Shown: positions 9,176-18,681 of the stretch, piece by piece | Layout of the letters: each line of letters starts with the position of its first letter | Numbering within the stretch: the stretch's first letter is position 1 | Assembly: GCF_000316625.1 (NCBI RefSeq) | Contig: NC_019676.1 | Coordinates: 1,537,001-1,601,000 of the forward strand | Source: Nostoc sp. PCC 7107 | Lineage (GTDB): Bacteria; Cyanobacteriota; Cyanobacteriia; Cyanobacteriales; Nostocaceae | Direction of reading: 5' to 3' | Length of the DNA stretch: 64,000 nt | Translations under genes and position numbers: made by a program | Notes under the pieces: generated by a model | Told to the model about the DNA's origin: nothing | The model's database searches: none | Seen by the model: the letters and a program-made list of their open reading frames with translations, nothing else

Positions 9176-11164
9176 ATGCTGATTTGCCCTCAGTGTAAAT
9201 TTGAAAACCCCAAAGCTAATAAATTTTGTCAAAACTGTGGCACATCCCTAACTCATCTGGTTTGCCATGAATGTGGTACAGAAGTACCATTAAATGCCCA
9301 AAGTTGTGATAACTGCGGTGCAGAGTGTGGACAAGTTTGGTCGGCCATTATTACAAAAGAAGGAAGCGGGGACTGGGAATTAGGCAGTTGGCAAGATGTT
9401 CAGGATGATTTACCAACTTTACCTTTTTCCACGGAATATACTGTACCGCTTGCTGCAAGACCGGTGTTAAAAGTAGGTTCTTACATAGATAAAGAACAAC
9501 GTTATCAACTCTTAGAACCTCTACCTATCTCAGAAGAGAATACAACCCAGACAGAATTTTGTGTACGAGTTTTGGATTGTCAACCGTATCAAATATCACC
9601 CATTGAAGCAGTATTAGAAAATCAAGACCAAGGATTGTTAACATCCGCAGGTAGAGAAATTAAAATTACTCGGTTAGCTAAAGCTTATGTACAATTACAA
9701 TCAAAAGGGCAAGCAGAAATACCAGTAATTCATGATGCTTGGCAAGAAGGTAATACGCAGATTTTGCTAATTGAAGACCGTTCTGATTGGACAAGGTTAA
9801 TTGAACTCTGGAAAGAAGAGACAACAAGTTCGTTACAAATTTTACATTGGCTTTATCAAATGACCCAACTTTGGGCAGTATTAGAACCAGTGAAATGTCG
9901 TCAAAGTTTGCTGGAATTGTCGAATCTGCGATTGGATGAAGACCAAACACTAGCTTTAGCAAGATTGTATGGGGAGGTGGAGGCAGAAGTAAATGCCGAA
10001 GCTGAAGATGAGACATTATCACTAACAGAACAGCCTTTTAGTGTGAAAGTGTTAGGGGAAATTTGGCAGGAGTTATTTAGGCAATCTCAACGTACACAAT
10101 TTGGTGCTGTATTGCAGATTTTTGAGGATTTAAAACTAGGGAAAATTCAAATGATCGCCCAGTTGCGATCGCGCCTAGAAGCGATCGCTACAGAACTAGA
10201 AGCATCGCCAATTCCCAGTTTTTCGCCAACCGCCAACCAACATCCAACTGCACCCACTATCATCCAGTTAGAAAACGCACGAGATGAAGACAGTGCTGGT
10301 AAAAATGATGATTTACCCACAATTGTGCTGTCAATGCAATTAAGCAGTCTAGAAGATGTCGGACGCACAGACGTAGGTCGTCAGCGTCAGCACAACGAAG
10401 ACTACTTTGGTATCGACACGAAAGTTGAGAAGCTAGAATTTCCCAAGAACCGAGTCTTCCAAGCCCGCGGTTTGTATATCCTCTGCGATGGAATGGGTGG
10501 TCATGCTGGTGGTGAAATAGCTAGTGAATTGGCTGTTAACACAGTCCGGCAATACTTCCAAGAACTTTGGACAACTGACCAGCGCCCAACTGAAGAGAAT
10601 ATGCGCGAAGCAGTTTATTTAGCCAATGAAGCAATTTATCAGTTAAATCAACAAGATGCCCGTTCGGGAGTTGGGCGTATGGGTACTACTTTAGTAATCC
10701 TCTTGATTCAAGATACGGAAGTAGTAGTTGCTCATGTGGGAGATAGCCGCCTCTACCGCTTAACTCGCAAACGAGGGCTAGAACAAATCACCGTAGACCA
10801 TGAAGTTGGACAGCGAGAAATAGCACGGGGAGTAGAACCCAGTATAGCTTATGCACGTCCAGATGCTTATCAATTAACGCAAGCTTTGGGGCCGCGTGAC
10901 GAAAGCGCCATCTACCCTGATGTTGAATTTTTTGACATTAATGAAGATAGTTTGCTCATCCTCGCTTCTGACGGTTTATCAGATAATGATTTACTAGAAA
11001 CCCATTGGAATACTCATTTACTTCCTTTGCTAAGTTCTGGCGCTAACCTAGAACAGGGTGTTAACGAATTAATTGATTTGGCAAACCAAAAAAATGGTCA
11101 TGACAACATTACTGCAATACTTGTACGGGCAAAAGTCCGCCCAAACATGGAAAGTCAAAAGTAA
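9176..11164 (+). CDS. PP2C-type Ser/Thr phosphatase with N-terminal zinc ribbons
   Basis: 662 residues in three parts. Residues 1-52 form two zinc-ribbon motifs (CPQCKFENPKANKFCQNCG and CHECGTEVPLNAQSCDNCG). Residues about 60-380 form a degenerate kinase-like or unassigned middle region. Residues about 395-655 form a PP2C phosphatase with the metal-binding Asp in RQHNEDYFGID, the core DGMGGHAGGEIAS, AHVGDSRLYRL and the late Asp in NGHDNITAILV. It lies 81 bp upstream of an FHA Ser/Thr kinase that also carries a zinc ribbon, so the two probably act as an opposing phosphatase/kinase pair. The substrate is unknown. Confidence 0.9.
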   Translation: MLICPQCKFENPKANKFCQNCGTSLTHLVCHECGTEVPLNAQSCDNCGAECGQVWSAIITKEGSGDWELGSWQDVQDDLPTLPFSTEYTVPLAARPVLKVGSYIDKEQRYQLLEPLPISEENTTQTEFCVRVLDCQPYQISPIEAVLENQDQGLLTSAGREIKITRLAKAYVQLQSKGQAEIPVIHDAWQEGNTQILLIEDRSDWTRLIELWKEETTSSLQILHWLYQMTQLWAVLEPVKCRQSLLELSNLRLDEDQTLALARLYGEVEAEVNAEAEDETLSLTEQPFSVKVLGEIWQELFRQSQRTQFGAVLQIFEDLKLGKIQMIAQLRSRLEAIATELEASPIPSFSPTANQHPTAPTIIQLENARDEDSAGKNDDLPTIVLSMQLSSLEDVGRTDVGRQRQHNEDYFGIDTKVEKLEFPKNRVFQARGLYILCDGMGGHAGGEIASELAVNTVRQYFQELWTTDQRPTEENMREAVYLANEAIYQLNQQDARSGVGRMGTTLVILLIQDTEVVVAHVGDSRLYRLTRKRGLEQITVDHEVGQREIARGVEPSIAYARPDAYQLTQALGPRDESAIYPDVEFFDINEDSLLILASDGLSDNDLLETHWNTHLLPLLSSGANLEQGVNELIDLANQKNGHDNITAILVRAKVRPNMESQK

Positions 11165-11245
11165 AAAGTTAAAAATTAAAAGTCTTTTTACTTTTAATTT
11201 TTAACTTATTAATTCCTACTCTCTATTTTTTATGCAGGTTTTATT

Positions 11246-12505
11246 GTGGTTATTGTGACACTGTTAGAACCACAAAACAAAACACCTCTGAAACAGTGGT
11301 GCTTTGATAACTCCGCCGTGATTCGGATTGGCAGAGCGGCGGATAATCATGTGGTTTTATCCGATAGTTTGGTTTCCCGACATCATCTAGAACTCAGGCA
11401 AATCAGGGCTGATAACAATGATGAATCTTGGCAGATATATAGCCAAGGCACAAATGGTACTTTCCTCAATGGCATTTTAGTAATTCAAAGTCCACTACCT
11501 AATAATGCAGTTCTGCAACTGGCACAGGGAGGGCCAATACTGCAATTTCAAATTCAAGAGATATTACCCGAAAGTAATGCAGCAGAAGAAAAATTGGCTG
11601 TATCAGTGTCCTTAAGTCATGACCCTGCCAGAGCCGCTTATACTTGTACCCATGAAGGTAACTCTCCACAAAATTTGTTTTGCATCCATTGTGGTCAACC
11701 ACTATCCGTGCAACAGACGATTCGTCAGTATCAGGTGTTGCGAACTTTAGGGCAAGGTGGTATGGGTACCACTTATTTAGCTTGGGATACTAAAGGCTGG
11801 ATGAGTGAAAATCCGCAACTTTTGGTCTTAAAGCAAATGAACGCTGATATGGCGAAAATTGCTAAAGCTCAAGAATTGTTTGAGCGGGAAGCTCATACGC
11901 TGAAATCACTAAATCATCCAGGTATCCCCAAGTATTATGACTTTTTTGTGGAAGGTGGAAAAAAATACTTGGCGATGGAATTAGTTCATGGGCAAGATTT
12001 GGAAAAACTTGTCCAGATGACTGGGCCGGTAACGCCTAGCAAAGCGATCGCCTGGATGATTCAAACCTGCGAAATTTTAGACTATTTGCATAGCCAAGAA
12101 CCACCACTAATTCATCGTGACATCAAACCCGCTAACCTGATAGTGCGAAATGCCAATAATCATATAGTGGTGCTAGATTTTGGTGCTGTTAAAGAAATTG
12201 GTACGACACCAGGAACTCGAATTGGTGCAGAAGGTTATTGCGCCCCCGAACAAGAACGGGGACAACCTCTGATTCAATCAGATTTATATGCCATTGGGCC
12301 GACACTAATTTTTCTGCTGACTGGGGAAAATCCTTTTAAATTTTTCCGCCAAAAAGGACGAAATTTCCGGTTTGATGTGGCAAACTCTCCCACGATTACA
12401 CCCCAAATCAGAGAGGTGATTGAATGTGTTACAGAGCCATTGCCACGAGATCGCTATCAAACTGCTAGGGAATTAGCCACTGCATTAGCCGCTTGCAAGG
12501 TATAG
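11246..12505 (+). CDS. FHA-domain Ser/Thr protein kinase with zinc ribbon
   Basis: 419 residues. The N-terminal FHA domain, which binds phosphothreonine, shows IRIGRAADNHVVLSDSLVSR. A zinc-ribbon-like stretch follows near residues 131-150 (CTHEG...FCIHCGQPL). The kinase domain runs from about 160: glycine loop LGQGGMGTTYLAWD, catalytic loop HRDIKPANLI, DFG in VLDFGAVKEIG, and APEQERGQP in the activation segment. All catalytic residues are present. The GTG start at 11246 is preceded by an AGG; the nearby ATG at 11232 leads straight to a stop. It follows the PP2C gene in the same direction and is likely co-transcribed and functionally paired with it. Confidence 0.9.
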   Translation: MVIVTLLEPQNKTPLKQWCFDNSAVIRIGRAADNHVVLSDSLVSRHHLELRQIRADNNDESWQIYSQGTNGTFLNGILVIQSPLPNNAVLQLAQGGPILQFQIQEILPESNAAEEKLAVSVSLSHDPARAAYTCTHEGNSPQNLFCIHCGQPLSVQQTIRQYQVLRTLGQGGMGTTYLAWDTKGWMSENPQLLVLKQMNADMAKIAKAQELFEREAHTLKSLNHPGIPKYYDFFVEGGKKYLAMELVHGQDLEKLVQMTGPVTPSKAIAWMIQTCEILDYLHSQEPPLIHRDIKPANLIVRNANNHIVVLDFGAVKEIGTTPGTRIGAEGYCAPEQERGQPLIQSDLYAIGPTLIFLLTGENPFKFFRQKGRNFRFDVANSPTITPQIREVIECVTEPLPRDRYQTARELATALAACKV

Positions 12506-12576
12506 ATTAGGTAGTTGTCATTCGGGATTTGGGAGGAGTAAATAACTATTTACTCCTTGCTTCCCTTGCTCACTCC

Positions 12577-12795
12577 CTATTCTTCATCCCATGCGTCTAC
12601 TGAGAGCAGTTCACTGATTGGGTCTTGCATACTGAAGCCAAAATCTAACAGTTCCTGTTTCCAGTGCTGCCAGTCATTGCCATAGAGAAAGGCAATTTTC
12701 CAAATGCTATCAGTTGGTTTGATGATATTGGATTCTACGAGTGATTGCACGTTACGCTGCAATTTCACCATTGGGTGAATTACTTGCTGAGTCAT
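12577..12795 (-). CDS. DUF4327 family protein
   Basis: 72 residues, a small soluble protein widespread in cyanobacteria and of unknown function. The family is recognised by HPMVKLQRNVQSLVESNIIK at the start and by the acidic C-terminus with FSMQDPISELLSVDAWDEE. It is full length for the family. It is transcribed towards the FHA kinase gene (72 bp apart), with a long non-coding region upstream. No role should be inferred from the neighbours. Confidence 0.85.
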   Translation of the reverse strand: MTQQVIHPMVKLQRNVQSLVESNIIKPTDSIWKIAFLYGNDWQHWKQELLDFGFSMQDPISELLSVDAWDEE

Positions 12796-13426
12796 AACCT
12801 AGATTGAATTCAGATTTCGTTTGGGTAAATGCTTAATCAAAACTGCTTTCCGCTTGGCAATTGTTATCGATGCGTAGAGCGTTGGAATTGGTAAAGCTAG
12901 TCTTAACTTTCTAACTATACCATAACAAACACTGCTTATTTGGGAGGAAATTCGGTTTTGTACGGTAATTACCACCACAAAACTCAGAAGTTTCCTTACA
13001 AGTCATCGTGTATGCGTAACGAAAAAATGAGACATCTTGACAGTTGCACTGATAACACAAGTTGAAGTTAGAGAAGTTTATCTACCTCAGCCATTAAGTA
13101 TGTGAGTAATTGTTTGAGAAACAAGGATTTTGGATGGTTTGAGGTTTTTAAGACACGGTGAAGGAGAGTTTACCGCGTATATTTAGATGTAATCCAAGAT
13201 ATCGCAAACATATAACAGTAAATATATTTATTACAAAAATTTATAAATAATTAATTTTTTCATAGAGATTAAACAGCAGCCTAGCTACATATTTCATTAG
13301 TTGAGTATGCCACTGAAGAATTATAAAAACTTTACAATCTAGATGATAGTTTCTTTAAGGTGCTGGGTACTCTCATAACTGGAGGCTTGCTGGCACCTCA
13401 GTATTTCTGACAGCAATTATTGATAC
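12796..13426. other. Non-coding region between divergent genes
   Basis: 631 bp between the DUF4327 gene (minus) and the TPR gene (plus). AT-rich, with stop codons in all frames at short spacing. It presumably carries both promoters. I see no RNA gene, strong hairpin or repeat worth naming. Confidence 0.5.
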
Positions 13427-13813
13427 ATGTCTAACTCTGGAGATGATTATATTATTTCCCGACAAAAGAAAATTGATCAGAAGAAAAGGATTTTAACGAT
13501 AGTAGGTTTAGTATCTTTCGTTGGTTCTACGGTATTTGGGGTGATTACGGGGTTACAACAAACACATCAGCGGCCTCAAACAAAAAATGTATCTATCGAG
13601 TCTTCTTTACAGCAACAGGCACATGGTTATGAATTAGTTTTGCAAAGGGAACCAAACAACCAAGTTGCTTTAGAAAAACTAGCTATAGCTCGACTACATC
13701 TAAAGGATACCAAAGGTGCGATCGCGCTGATGGAAAAGTTAGTGCAACTACATCCTGATAGACAAGACTATAAAGTTGTTCTAGAAGATGTTAAGAAGCA
13801 GCAAGGTAAGTAA
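13427..13813 (+). CDS. Membrane-anchored TPR protein
   Basis: 128 residues. One N-terminal membrane helix (about residues 24-45, ILTIVGLVSFVGSTVFGVIT) is preceded by a lysine-rich cytoplasmic start. A short tetratricopeptide-type helical domain follows (ALEKLAIARLHLKDTKGAIALMEKLVQLHPD, about residues 85-115). It is the first gene of a same-strand group with the two glycan-transfer proteins downstream (53 bp spacing). A scaffold or docking role at the membrane is possible. It has no catalytic motif. Confidence 0.75.
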   Translation: MSNSGDDYIISRQKKIDQKKRILTIVGLVSFVGSTVFGVITGLQQTHQRPQTKNVSIESSLQQQAHGYELVLQREPNNQVALEKLAIARLHLKDTKGAIALMEKLVQLHPDRQDYKVVLEDVKKQQGK

Positions 13814-13866
13814 AAATAATGCTCACTTTTATAGAAAAAATCTAATTATTTTAGAGAGAGAAATAT

Positions 13867-16215
13867 ATGATAAAAAAATTTACTCAGTTCAATATATTTA
13901 GTAATTTACCTATTGTATGTAAAGTATGTGAATCTTCTTCACACCATTTTGCTAAAAGTATTGTATTAGGTAAGTATGAAGTTGATTATTTTCAATGTTC
14001 TGATTGTGGATTTGTACAAACAGAAGAACCTTATTGGTTAGATGAAGCTTACTCGGATGCTATAACTCGTACTGATATTGGTTTAGTATTCCGCAATAAT
14101 AATTTATCACGAAGAACTGCTCATATCTTATTTAACATCTTTGACCATGAAGCAAAGTTTTTAGACTATGGCGGTGGATATGGTCTATTCGTGAGAATGA
14201 TGAGAGACTTTGGATTTGATTTTTATTGGGATGATAAATTTTGTACTAACCTATTTGCTAAAGGCTTTGAATTTGATGAAATAAATAATGGTGCGTATGA
14301 ATTAGTAACGGCATTTGAAGTATTTGAGCATTTTATCAATCCAATAGAAGAAATTGAAAATATTTTAAATATTTCTAAGAATATTTTATTTAGTACGGAA
14401 ATTCTGCCTGAAAATAATCCTAAACCTAATGAGTGGTGGTATTATTCACCGCATGACGGACAGCATATCTCTATATATACTACTAAGACTTTATCAAAAA
14501 TTGCAGAAAAGTATAATTTAAACTTGTACTCAGATGGTGCATCTTTTCATCTATTAACTGAAAAAAATTTACCTCCAGATTTATTTAATACTCTGTGTCA
14601 TTCTCCCATAGAACCATTCAACAAACAGTCTCTACTTCAGGAGGATTACTCAAAAGCAGTTATTTCACTAATTAATAGAAATCATAATAATTTTATCAGG
14701 GCTGATGAAGATAGTGATTCTAGTGCAGATAATCCAATAATATTAGTGGACGGTGTATTTTTTCAACTCTACCAAACTGGGATTGCGCGTGTCTGGAAAT
14801 CTTTATTAGAAGAATGGGCGACTAATGGATTTACTAAACATATTGTTGTCCTTGACCGTGGAGGTACTGCACCTAAAATTTCTGGAGTTAGGTATTTGGA
14901 GATTTCTAATTATGACTACAGCAATACTGATGCGGATAAACAGATGCTTCAACAAATCTGTGATGAAATAGGTGCAGATTTATTTATATCTTCTTATTAC
15001 ACAACACTGACTACAACACCTTCTGTATTCATGGCTTATGATATGATTCCAGAAGTTATGGGATGGAATATGGATAATCCCATGTGGCAGGTAAAACATC
15101 AAGGTATCAAGCAAGCTTCTGCTTACATAGCAATTTCAGAGCATACAGCGCATGATTTATCAAACTGTTTCCCGGAGATACCTGTAGAGTCTGTAACTAT
15201 AGCTCATTGTGGTGTTAAAAAACCTTTTTCTCCAGCAAAATTTGAGGAAGTTAATGCTTTTAAAGCAAAGTATGGTATTACAAAACCTTACTTTATTTTA
15301 GTTGGTACGGGAAATGGTTACAAGAATAGTATGTTATTCTTTCAAGCATTTTCGCAACTGGCTAGTAGCTATGGATTTGATATTATTTGTACAGGTAGTG
15401 GTGGGATATTAGCACCTGAATTTAGAGATTGTACTTCGGGTAGTAATGTTTATATGTTGCAGCTTAGTGATGAAGAGTTAGCAACGGCTTATTCTGTTGC
15501 GGTGGCTTTAGTTTATCCTTCTAAGTATGAAGGTTTTGGAATGCCAATTATCGAAGCAATGGCTTGTGGGTGTCCAGTAATTACTTGTCCGAATGCTTCT
15601 ATTCCTGAAGTTGGAGGAGAGGCGGTAATATATGTGAATGATGATGATATAAATGGACTAGCAAATGCTTTATGTGATGTGCAGAAACCTAGTATTCGTC
15701 AAGCATTAATTGAGGCTGGTTTAGTACAAGCACGAAAATTTTCTTGGTCAAAAATGGCAAATATAGTCAGTACTGCTTTAATTAATGCTAGTCTGCTATC
15801 TTTAAATCTTAAGGAAATTAATCTCATTATTTTTCCTGATTGGTCGCAATCAGAAGATGTGCTTGGTTTAGAGTTAGAATCTGTAATTAAAGCGATCGCA
15901 ACTTATCCTGATAGACAAAAAACTACTCTATTAATTAACACCAGTAACATCTCTGCTGAAGATGTAGAACTCTTACTCTCTGGAATTACAATGAATCTCC
16001 TGATGGAAGAAGATTTGGATATCAGCGAAGGATTAGAAATTTCTTTGGTTGGTAGTTTAGCAGATATTCAGTGGCAAGCTTTATTACCTCGCCTCAGTAG
16101 CCGAATTATTTTGGAACATGAAGATAAAGCGGCTTTAGCAGAACTATCACTAGAATCACTACCAGCTTGCGAACTAGAAAATTTTATTAACCAACTCTGT
16201 GTTTTACATAGTTAA
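13867..16215 (+). CDS. SAM-methyltransferase / GT4 glycosyltransferase fusion
   Basis: 782 residues, three parts. Residues about 15-225 form a class I methyltransferase with a Cys-pair N-terminal module (CKVCESSSHHF, then CSDCGF) and SAM motif FLDYGGGYGLFVRMM. This type often modifies nucleotide sugars. Residues about 245-640 form a GT-B glycosyltransferase of family GT4: IARVWKSLLEEW near the start, a retaining-enzyme EX7E region in YEGFGMPIIEAMACGCPVIT, and IPEVGGEAVIYV. Residues about 650-782 match the N-terminus of the next protein (shared IIFPDWSQ motif). It probably decorates a surface glycan or protein. Substrates are unknown. A clear AGAGAG ribosome binding site precedes the ATG. Confidence 0.85.
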   Translation: MIKKFTQFNIFSNLPIVCKVCESSSHHFAKSIVLGKYEVDYFQCSDCGFVQTEEPYWLDEAYSDAITRTDIGLVFRNNNLSRRTAHILFNIFDHEAKFLDYGGGYGLFVRMMRDFGFDFYWDDKFCTNLFAKGFEFDEINNGAYELVTAFEVFEHFINPIEEIENILNISKNILFSTEILPENNPKPNEWWYYSPHDGQHISIYTTKTLSKIAEKYNLNLYSDGASFHLLTEKNLPPDLFNTLCHSPIEPFNKQSLLQEDYSKAVISLINRNHNNFIRADEDSDSSADNPIILVDGVFFQLYQTGIARVWKSLLEEWATNGFTKHIVVLDRGGTAPKISGVRYLEISNYDYSNTDADKQMLQQICDEIGADLFISSYYTTLTTTPSVFMAYDMIPEVMGWNMDNPMWQVKHQGIKQASAYIAISEHTAHDLSNCFPEIPVESVTIAHCGVKKPFSPAKFEEVNAFKAKYGITKPYFILVGTGNGYKNSMLFFQAFSQLASSYGFDIICTGSGGILAPEFRDCTSGSNVYMLQLSDEELATAYSVAVALVYPSKYEGFGMPIIEAMACGCPVITCPNASIPEVGGEAVIYVNDDDINGLANALCDVQKPSIRQALIEAGLVQARKFSWSKMANIVSTALINASLLSLNLKEINLIIFPDWSQSEDVLGLELESVIKAIATYPDRQKTTLLINTSNISAEDVELLLSGITMNLLMEEDLDISEGLEISLVGSLADIQWQALLPRLSSRIILEHEDKAALAELSLESLPACELENFINQLCVLHS

Positions 16216-16218
16216 TTA

Positions 16219-16318
16219 GGGTGTGTTAAGGTTATGCAAAAATTTGCAAGTTAAAAAATAATCACTAGCCGTAACGCACCTTATTTAGTGGTGCATTACG
16301 CATTGTTTTAACACATCC
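16219..16318. repeat. MITE-like 100-bp inverted-repeat element
   Basis: Outer arms GGGTGTGTTAA (16219-16229) and TTAACACATCC (16308-16318) match at 10 of 11 positions as inverted repeats. Inside is a hairpin, GTAACGCACC (16271-16280) against GGTGCATTAC (16290-16299), 9 of 10. Sequences of the GGTGCGTTACG type are dispersed in Nostocales genomes. It has no coding capacity. It sits between two co-directional genes and could also act as an attenuator. Confidence 0.5.
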
Positions 16319-16386
16319 GATAATTTAATAATTACTCTAATTTTAAAAAGCGGCCCAGATAATCTTGAACAACAGGAGAATATACA

Positions 16387-18522
16387 TTGATTACTACAGC
16401 AGAAGAATTAATAGATGATTCATATAATCTGAATACAAGTAATATCAATGTAATTATCTTTCCTGATTGGTCACAGCCAGAAGAATCTCTTTGTCCAAAT
16501 TTAGAAATGGTGATTCAAGCGGTGAATCATCATCCTGATAATAACCAGATAAATTTAATTATAGATAGTAATAATGTTACTGAAGATATCGCTAATTTAG
16601 TATTATCTGGCGTATTGATGAATCTCTTGATGTCAGATGATTCTGATATAAGTAGTACAGGATGTGAAATTTCTCTAATTGACAGTTTAAACGCTGAATA
16701 TTGGCAGATAATGTCTTCACAAATTCATGCAGAAATTATTTTAAATCAGAAAAATCAGGAGGATTTAAGTTATTTTCCAGCCGATAATATTCCAGCATAT
16801 ACAATAGATGAATTCTGTAATATATCGATAGTTAAACTTATTTATGATTTGGCTAATAGGTTATTCCAAAAAGGACAATGGCAAGCGGCGATCGCACAAT
16901 ATCAAAAACTGCTAGAATTTCAAATCTATAGTTTAGATATCTATGGGAATTTAATTAATTGCTACAGAAATTTACAGCAAATAGAGGCTCATTACACAAC
17001 ACTACGTCAGGCGATCGCATTATATCCTACTGAAGGTAGCCTACATTTTTCACTAATTATTGACTTGCGTCGTAGTGGCTTGACAAAAGAGGCTATTGCT
17101 AGTGCTGAGAATGCTTGTCAATGGATACCTGATGATTATACTTTTAAACTGCTGAAATATTTAACAGTTCCCAGTATTTATGATCATGAAGATGAAATAA
17201 GTTTTTATCGCAATCGCTATATTCAAGGATTACAAGATTTAATTTCACAAACAAGTCTAAATACTCCAGAAGAAAAAAGTAATGCCTTAGCTGGTATAGG
17301 TCGGCTGACAAACTTTTATTTATCCTATCAGGCTAAAAATGATCGAGATTTGCAAAGTCAATATGGACAATTAGTCCATAAAATTATGGCTGCAAATTAT
17401 CCTCAATGGGTTGCACCTTTATCCATACCAAATCTCCAGCCACAGCAAAGAATTCGCATTGGCTATGTTTCCCATTTCTTACATTCTTACAGTGGCACAT
17501 TATGGTTAACTGGTTGGCTACGCTACTGTAATCATCAACTCTTTGAAATTTACTGTTACTATACAGGAAATGAACCAGATCCAGTAACGGAACAATTTCA
17601 GGAATATAGCGATGTTTTTCACCATATTCCTCATAATTTACCAGGAGTTTGTGAACAAATAATTGCTGATAATTTACATATTTTAGTGTTTCCTGAAATT
17701 GGGATGAACCCGCAAACTATGCAAATTGCCGGACTGCGGCTTGCACCTGTACAATGTGTAGCCTGGGGACATCCTGTCACAACTGGTTTACCAACAGTTG
17801 ATTATTTTTTATCGAGTGAGTTAATGGAACCAGAAAATGCACAAGCACATTATTCTGAAAAACTCATTCGCTTACCAAATATTGGTGTATCTTACCCCAA
17901 ACCTTATATTCCCCCAATTATCAAAACGCGCTCAGATTTTCAACTTGCAGATGATGCGGTGATTTATTTATGTTGCCAAGCACCGTTTAAATATTTACCA
18001 CAATATGATTTTATTTTGGCGGAAATTGCGCGTCGGGTTCCGCTGGCTAAATTTGTATTTTTGCGGGGAACGTTACTTCAACAGCGTCTCAAACGCGCCT
18101 TTGCTGGGATAGGTTTGAATAGTGAAGATTACTGTGTATTTTTGAGTATCCCAGAACGTTTAGACTATTTGATGATTAACTTGCTTGCAGATGTTTATCT
18201 GGATACTTTTACATGGTCTGGGGGTAATACTACCTTAGAAGCGATCACTTGTAATCTCCCGGTTGTCACTTGTCCAGGAGAATTTATGCGTGGTCGTCAC
18301 TCCGATAGCTTTCTCAAAATGCTGGGAGTGACCGACACCATCGCGCAAAATGAAGCAGAATATATTGATATCGCTGTCAAATTAGGGCTAAACTCAACTT
18401 GGCGAAACAATATTGCCGCACAAATGAGTCAGAATCATCATTTACTATTTGATGACCAGGCTTGTGTAAAAGGTTTAGAAAATTTTTATCAACAAATTGT
18501 CGAACAACAGCCAAAGTCTTAG
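16387..18522 (+). CDS. TPR / SPINDLY-OGT-like (GT41) glycosyltransferase
   Basis: 711 residues. Residues about 20-150 are an unassigned domain shared with the end of the preceding gene (INVIIFPDWSQ at 21-30). Residues about 155-280 are TPR-like helices (LANRLFQKGQWQAAIAQYQK). Residues about 345-705 form the GT41 catalytic region, with IGYVSHFLHSYSG, LRLAPVQCVAWGHPVTTGLP and the C-terminal DTFTWSGGNTTLEAITCNLP nucleotide-sugar site. Bacterial members modify proteins or surface glycans with a sugar. The TTG start at 16387 has a good AGGAG about 9 bp upstream. It probably forms a functional unit with the upstream GT4 fusion. Confidence 0.85.
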   Translation: MITTAEELIDDSYNLNTSNINVIIFPDWSQPEESLCPNLEMVIQAVNHHPDNNQINLIIDSNNVTEDIANLVLSGVLMNLLMSDDSDISSTGCEISLIDSLNAEYWQIMSSQIHAEIILNQKNQEDLSYFPADNIPAYTIDEFCNISIVKLIYDLANRLFQKGQWQAAIAQYQKLLEFQIYSLDIYGNLINCYRNLQQIEAHYTTLRQAIALYPTEGSLHFSLIIDLRRSGLTKEAIASAENACQWIPDDYTFKLLKYLTVPSIYDHEDEISFYRNRYIQGLQDLISQTSLNTPEEKSNALAGIGRLTNFYLSYQAKNDRDLQSQYGQLVHKIMAANYPQWVAPLSIPNLQPQQRIRIGYVSHFLHSYSGTLWLTGWLRYCNHQLFEIYCYYTGNEPDPVTEQFQEYSDVFHHIPHNLPGVCEQIIADNLHILVFPEIGMNPQTMQIAGLRLAPVQCVAWGHPVTTGLPTVDYFLSSELMEPENAQAHYSEKLIRLPNIGVSYPKPYIPPIIKTRSDFQLADDAVIYLCCQAPFKYLPQYDFILAEIARRVPLAKFVFLRGTLLQQRLKRAFAGIGLNSEDYCVFLSIPERLDYLMINLLADVYLDTFTWSGGNTTLEAITCNLPVVTCPGEFMRGRHSDSFLKMLGVTDTIAQNEAEYIDIAVKLGLNSTWRNNIAAQMSQNHHLLFDDQACVKGLENFYQQIVEQQPKS

Positions 18523-18681
18523 GACACTAGTACAACAAGGCAAAAGTAAAAAGTCAAAAGGAAAAAGAAAGAATAGTTATATCACAAGCCTTGTAGCAAT
18601 TCCTTATGGTCGGTTTATTTACGCTGACCTGTACTAGTAGCTGATAAAAGTTAGCCTGTCACCTGTCACCTAAAATAACCC

